A stretch of 64,000 nt of DNA from DATFVA01 sp963811905 (lineage in GTDB: Bacteria > Bacteroidota > Ignavibacteria > Ignavibacteriales > Ignavibacteriaceae). Below the pieces are notes generated by a model. It searched no databases. It was not told the DNA's origin and saw only the letters and a list, made by a program, of their open reading frames with translations. The stretch spans positions 1-64,000 of the forward strand of contig CAWETK010000024.1 in assembly GCA_963811905.1 (NCBI GenBank), in the 5' to 3' direction. A program made the position numbers and the translations under genes. Positions 62,414-64,000 of the stretch are shown one piece after another (positions within the stretch are counted from its first letter, which is position 1; each line of letters begins with the position of its first letter).

Positions 62414-64000
62414 ATGAAAGGAATTACAACATTCATTTTAGTAATAATAACAGCTCTTTATTTTGCACATCCCGAACTTTCAGCTCATCGTATAGGTGAT
62501 AAAAAGGATAATAAAGCTCTGCCGCATGAGAAAGTGCTTGTAGATCCCGGTCAGAGTCTCATAAATATTAATAATTCAACCTGCTGGGTCGGCGGAGACG
62601 GATATCATGACTGGATTGTTGACGGATCGTGGAATGGTGCTTTTCCAATAAATTATTTTGCAGGGACAATCTTCAGCGAAGGGATCGTCTGGGGAGGAAA
62701 AGTAATTGATAATAACTATCCGGCGATACGTACAGCAGGCAATACTTACGGTACAGGTTGTGCACCCCTTCAGAGGTTATTCCGTGTCAGAACCAATTTT
62801 CGGACGACAAATCTGACAATGGATGCAGCAACCTTTTTTAATATTGATCCGGGAGAAGTTACCCAGGAGCAATTAGGTGAAATTTATACTCAGTACCAGA
62901 AAGACTGGGATGAATGGCCTGCGGATAGTGGTGCACCTTATAATGATGTTAATCACGATGGTTCCTATAACCCGGAAATTGATGTACCGGGTGTTCCATC
63001 CGCCTCACAAACTATGTACGTCAGGTATGATGACAGTAATTCCCCCAATCTTTATGGTTCTCTGCCGATTGGATTGGAAATTACTGAAACGTACTGGACA
63101 TTTTCAGATGACGCTCAATTAAGCAGTACTATCTTTAAAAAGGTTGATATTGTTTATACCGGCGGGAACCAGCCGTATGCAGGTTCATACATCGATAGTA
63201 TGTTTATCTCCCAATGGTCAGACCCTGATGTTGGAAATTCTACCGATGATTTTGCCGGATGCGATACGCTTTTGAACCTTGGTTATGCATTTAATGCAGG
63301 TGCAGAGGACGCTGTTTATGGCGGATTGGGACTTGAGCCTCCGGCCACGGGATATGTAATGCTGCAGGGGGTTTCTGAATATTCCGGTTTTCCTTCGGAT
63401 AGTGCGATCTTTAATTTCAGCTGGAGACACGGATACAGATATTCTAATCCGCATCCGATGAGCTCCTTTGCTTATATCGCCGCCGGCGGGTTATGGTCAG
63501 ATCCGGATTTTTCATACATCGGTACACTTGAACTTTACAATATGATGCGCGGCTTCCAGGGTGATCCTTCATATCCCGGTGCTCAGCAATTTCCTGAGAG
63601 TGTAGCTGATTATACAGGATCAGGCTGTTTCCTGCTGACTGGCGACCCGGTAACTGCTTCAGGTAAAATAGACGGTGTCCTGGACGGCCCAGGCGATAGG
63701 AGAATATTACTGACTAATGGTCCATTCCATATGAATCTGGGCGATACGGTTGAAATCGTTCTCGCTCTGACTTCTGCAATCGGAAGTGACCGTCTTTTGA
63801 GTGTTACAGATCTGCGGGTTAATGCCTCAGCTGCCAATGATGCATTTCAATACTATGCAGCACATAACGTAACTGCTGTTGACGGGGGAGTTAGTGAGGG
63901 TTTCGATTTCAGACTGTCTCAGAATTTTCCCAATCCCTTTAACCCCTCAACAGGAATTCAATACAGTATCTCTCAGCCTGGAAGGGTGACGTTAAAAGTC
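62414..64000 (+). CDS. Secreted protein with type IX sorting tail (3' end outside window)
   Basis: An open frame of 529 codons from the ATG at 62414 to the edge. A signal peptide (about 1-21) is followed by a Gly/Asp/Tyr-rich extracellular region with no catalytic motif that I recognise; elements such as 'PYNDVNHDGSYNPEIDVPG' resemble the dockerin-like or calcium-binding loops of large cell-surface proteins. Near the edge the type IX tail starts: 'LSQNFPNPFNPSTGIQYSI'. It is the third such secreted protein in the window. GAAGGGAGAG precedes the ATG. Confidence 0.85.
   Translation, partial: MKGITTFILVIITALYFAHPELSAHRIGDKKDNKALPHEKVLVDPGQSLININNSTCWVGGDGYHDWIVDGSWNGAFPINYFAGTIFSEGIVWGGKVIDNNYPAIRTAGNTYGTGCAPLQRLFRVRTNFRTTNLTMDAATFFNIDPGEVTQEQLGEIYTQYQKDWDEWPADSGAPYNDVNHDGSYNPEIDVPGVPSASQTMYVRYDDSNSPNLYGSLPIGLEITETYWTFSDDAQLSSTIFKKVDIVYTGGNQPYAGSYIDSMFISQWSDPDVGNSTDDFAGCDTLLNLGYAFNAGAEDAVYGGLGLEPPATGYVMLQGVSEYSGFPSDSAIFNFSWRHGYRYSNPHPMSSFAYIAAGGLWSDPDFSYIGTLELYNMMRGFQGDPSYPGAQQFPESVADYTGSGCFLLTGDPVTASGKIDGVLDGPGDRRILLTNGPFHMNLGDTVEIVLALTSAIGSDRLLSVTDLRVNASAANDAFQYYAAHNVTAVDGGVSEGFDFRLSQNFPNPFNPSTGIQYSISQPGRVTLKV

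Noticed and set aside
1..64000. CRISPR array or rRNA operon
   Set aside because: No regularly spaced identical repeats with unique spacers, and no rRNA-like sequence, were found.

Overview
This window looks like chromosomal DNA from the Bacteroidota/Chlorobiota/Ignavibacteriota group, most likely an Ignavibacteria-type heterotroph. The main reasons are three proteins with the type IX secretion C-terminal sorting tail (core 'NYPNPFN' or 'NFPNPFN'), many lipoproteins and outer-membrane proteins of Bacteroidota style, and family-level similarity of most genes. This assignment is from recognised motifs only; no database search was possible. There is no rRNA operon or CRISPR array, and one tRNA (Thr, UGU).

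Layout. 1-1473: a TolC-type efflux protein cut by the window edge. 1.5-2.1 kb: a repeat-rich spacer. 2.1-9.0 kb: small accessory genes (AhpD-like protein, YCII protein with its ECF42-type sigma factor and a methyltransferase, an NTF2-like protein, a decayed MFS transporter, a beta-barrel protein). 9.4-12.6 kb: a two-gene module made of a RecQ helicase fused to a phosphoribosyltransferase and an overlapping DprA-like protein. This is the strongest candidate for an uncharacterised DNA-handling or defence system. 12.9-22.2 kb: a ClC channel, then a nitrite/NO respiration island (DUF59, oxidase-like membrane protein, DUF1858/DUF2249 proteins, Crp/Fnr regulator, copper nitrite reductase NirK, ferredoxin, cupin, cytochrome c). 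Four copies of an FNR-like palindrome (consensus TTGACTTAAGTCAA) lie 60-90 bp before the start codons of this island, suggesting a local regulon.

22.4-31.2 kb: a secreted propeller protein, an OmpA-like protein, a ~1 kb spacer with tRNA-Thr, an SDR and a GH63-like glucosidase. 31.7-42.9 kb: a twice-frameshifted M16 peptidase, an ABC exporter, 3-hydroxyacyl-CoA dehydrogenase, acetate kinase, an SDR without the usual catalytic residues, and an FAD-dependent dehydrogenase. 42.9-55.3 kb: a long minus-strand cluster (GT4 glycosyltransferase, esterase, two ATP-grasp proteins, a GCS2-type carboxylate-amine ligase, a class I glutamine amidotransferase, a giant GH13 protein and a secreted sugar dehydrogenase). 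It reads like a pathway building or modifying an amide-containing sugar metabolite. 56.1-60.4 kb: DAHP synthase, a DUF1684 lipoprotein and MutS. 60.7-64 kb: tandem DUF4242 proteins, a lipoprotein and a secreted protein cut by the right edge.

Non-coding structure is rich. There are two inverted copies of a 151-bp element bounded by TGACANNNTGTCA palindromes, two clusters of REP-like palindromes built on AGCGAAAC/GTTTCGCT, two copies of a 61-bp terminator-like repeat, and a ~165-bp purine-rich octanucleotide tandem array. Three otherwise well-conserved coding positions carry single-base indels, so assembly error should be excluded before calling pseudogenes.
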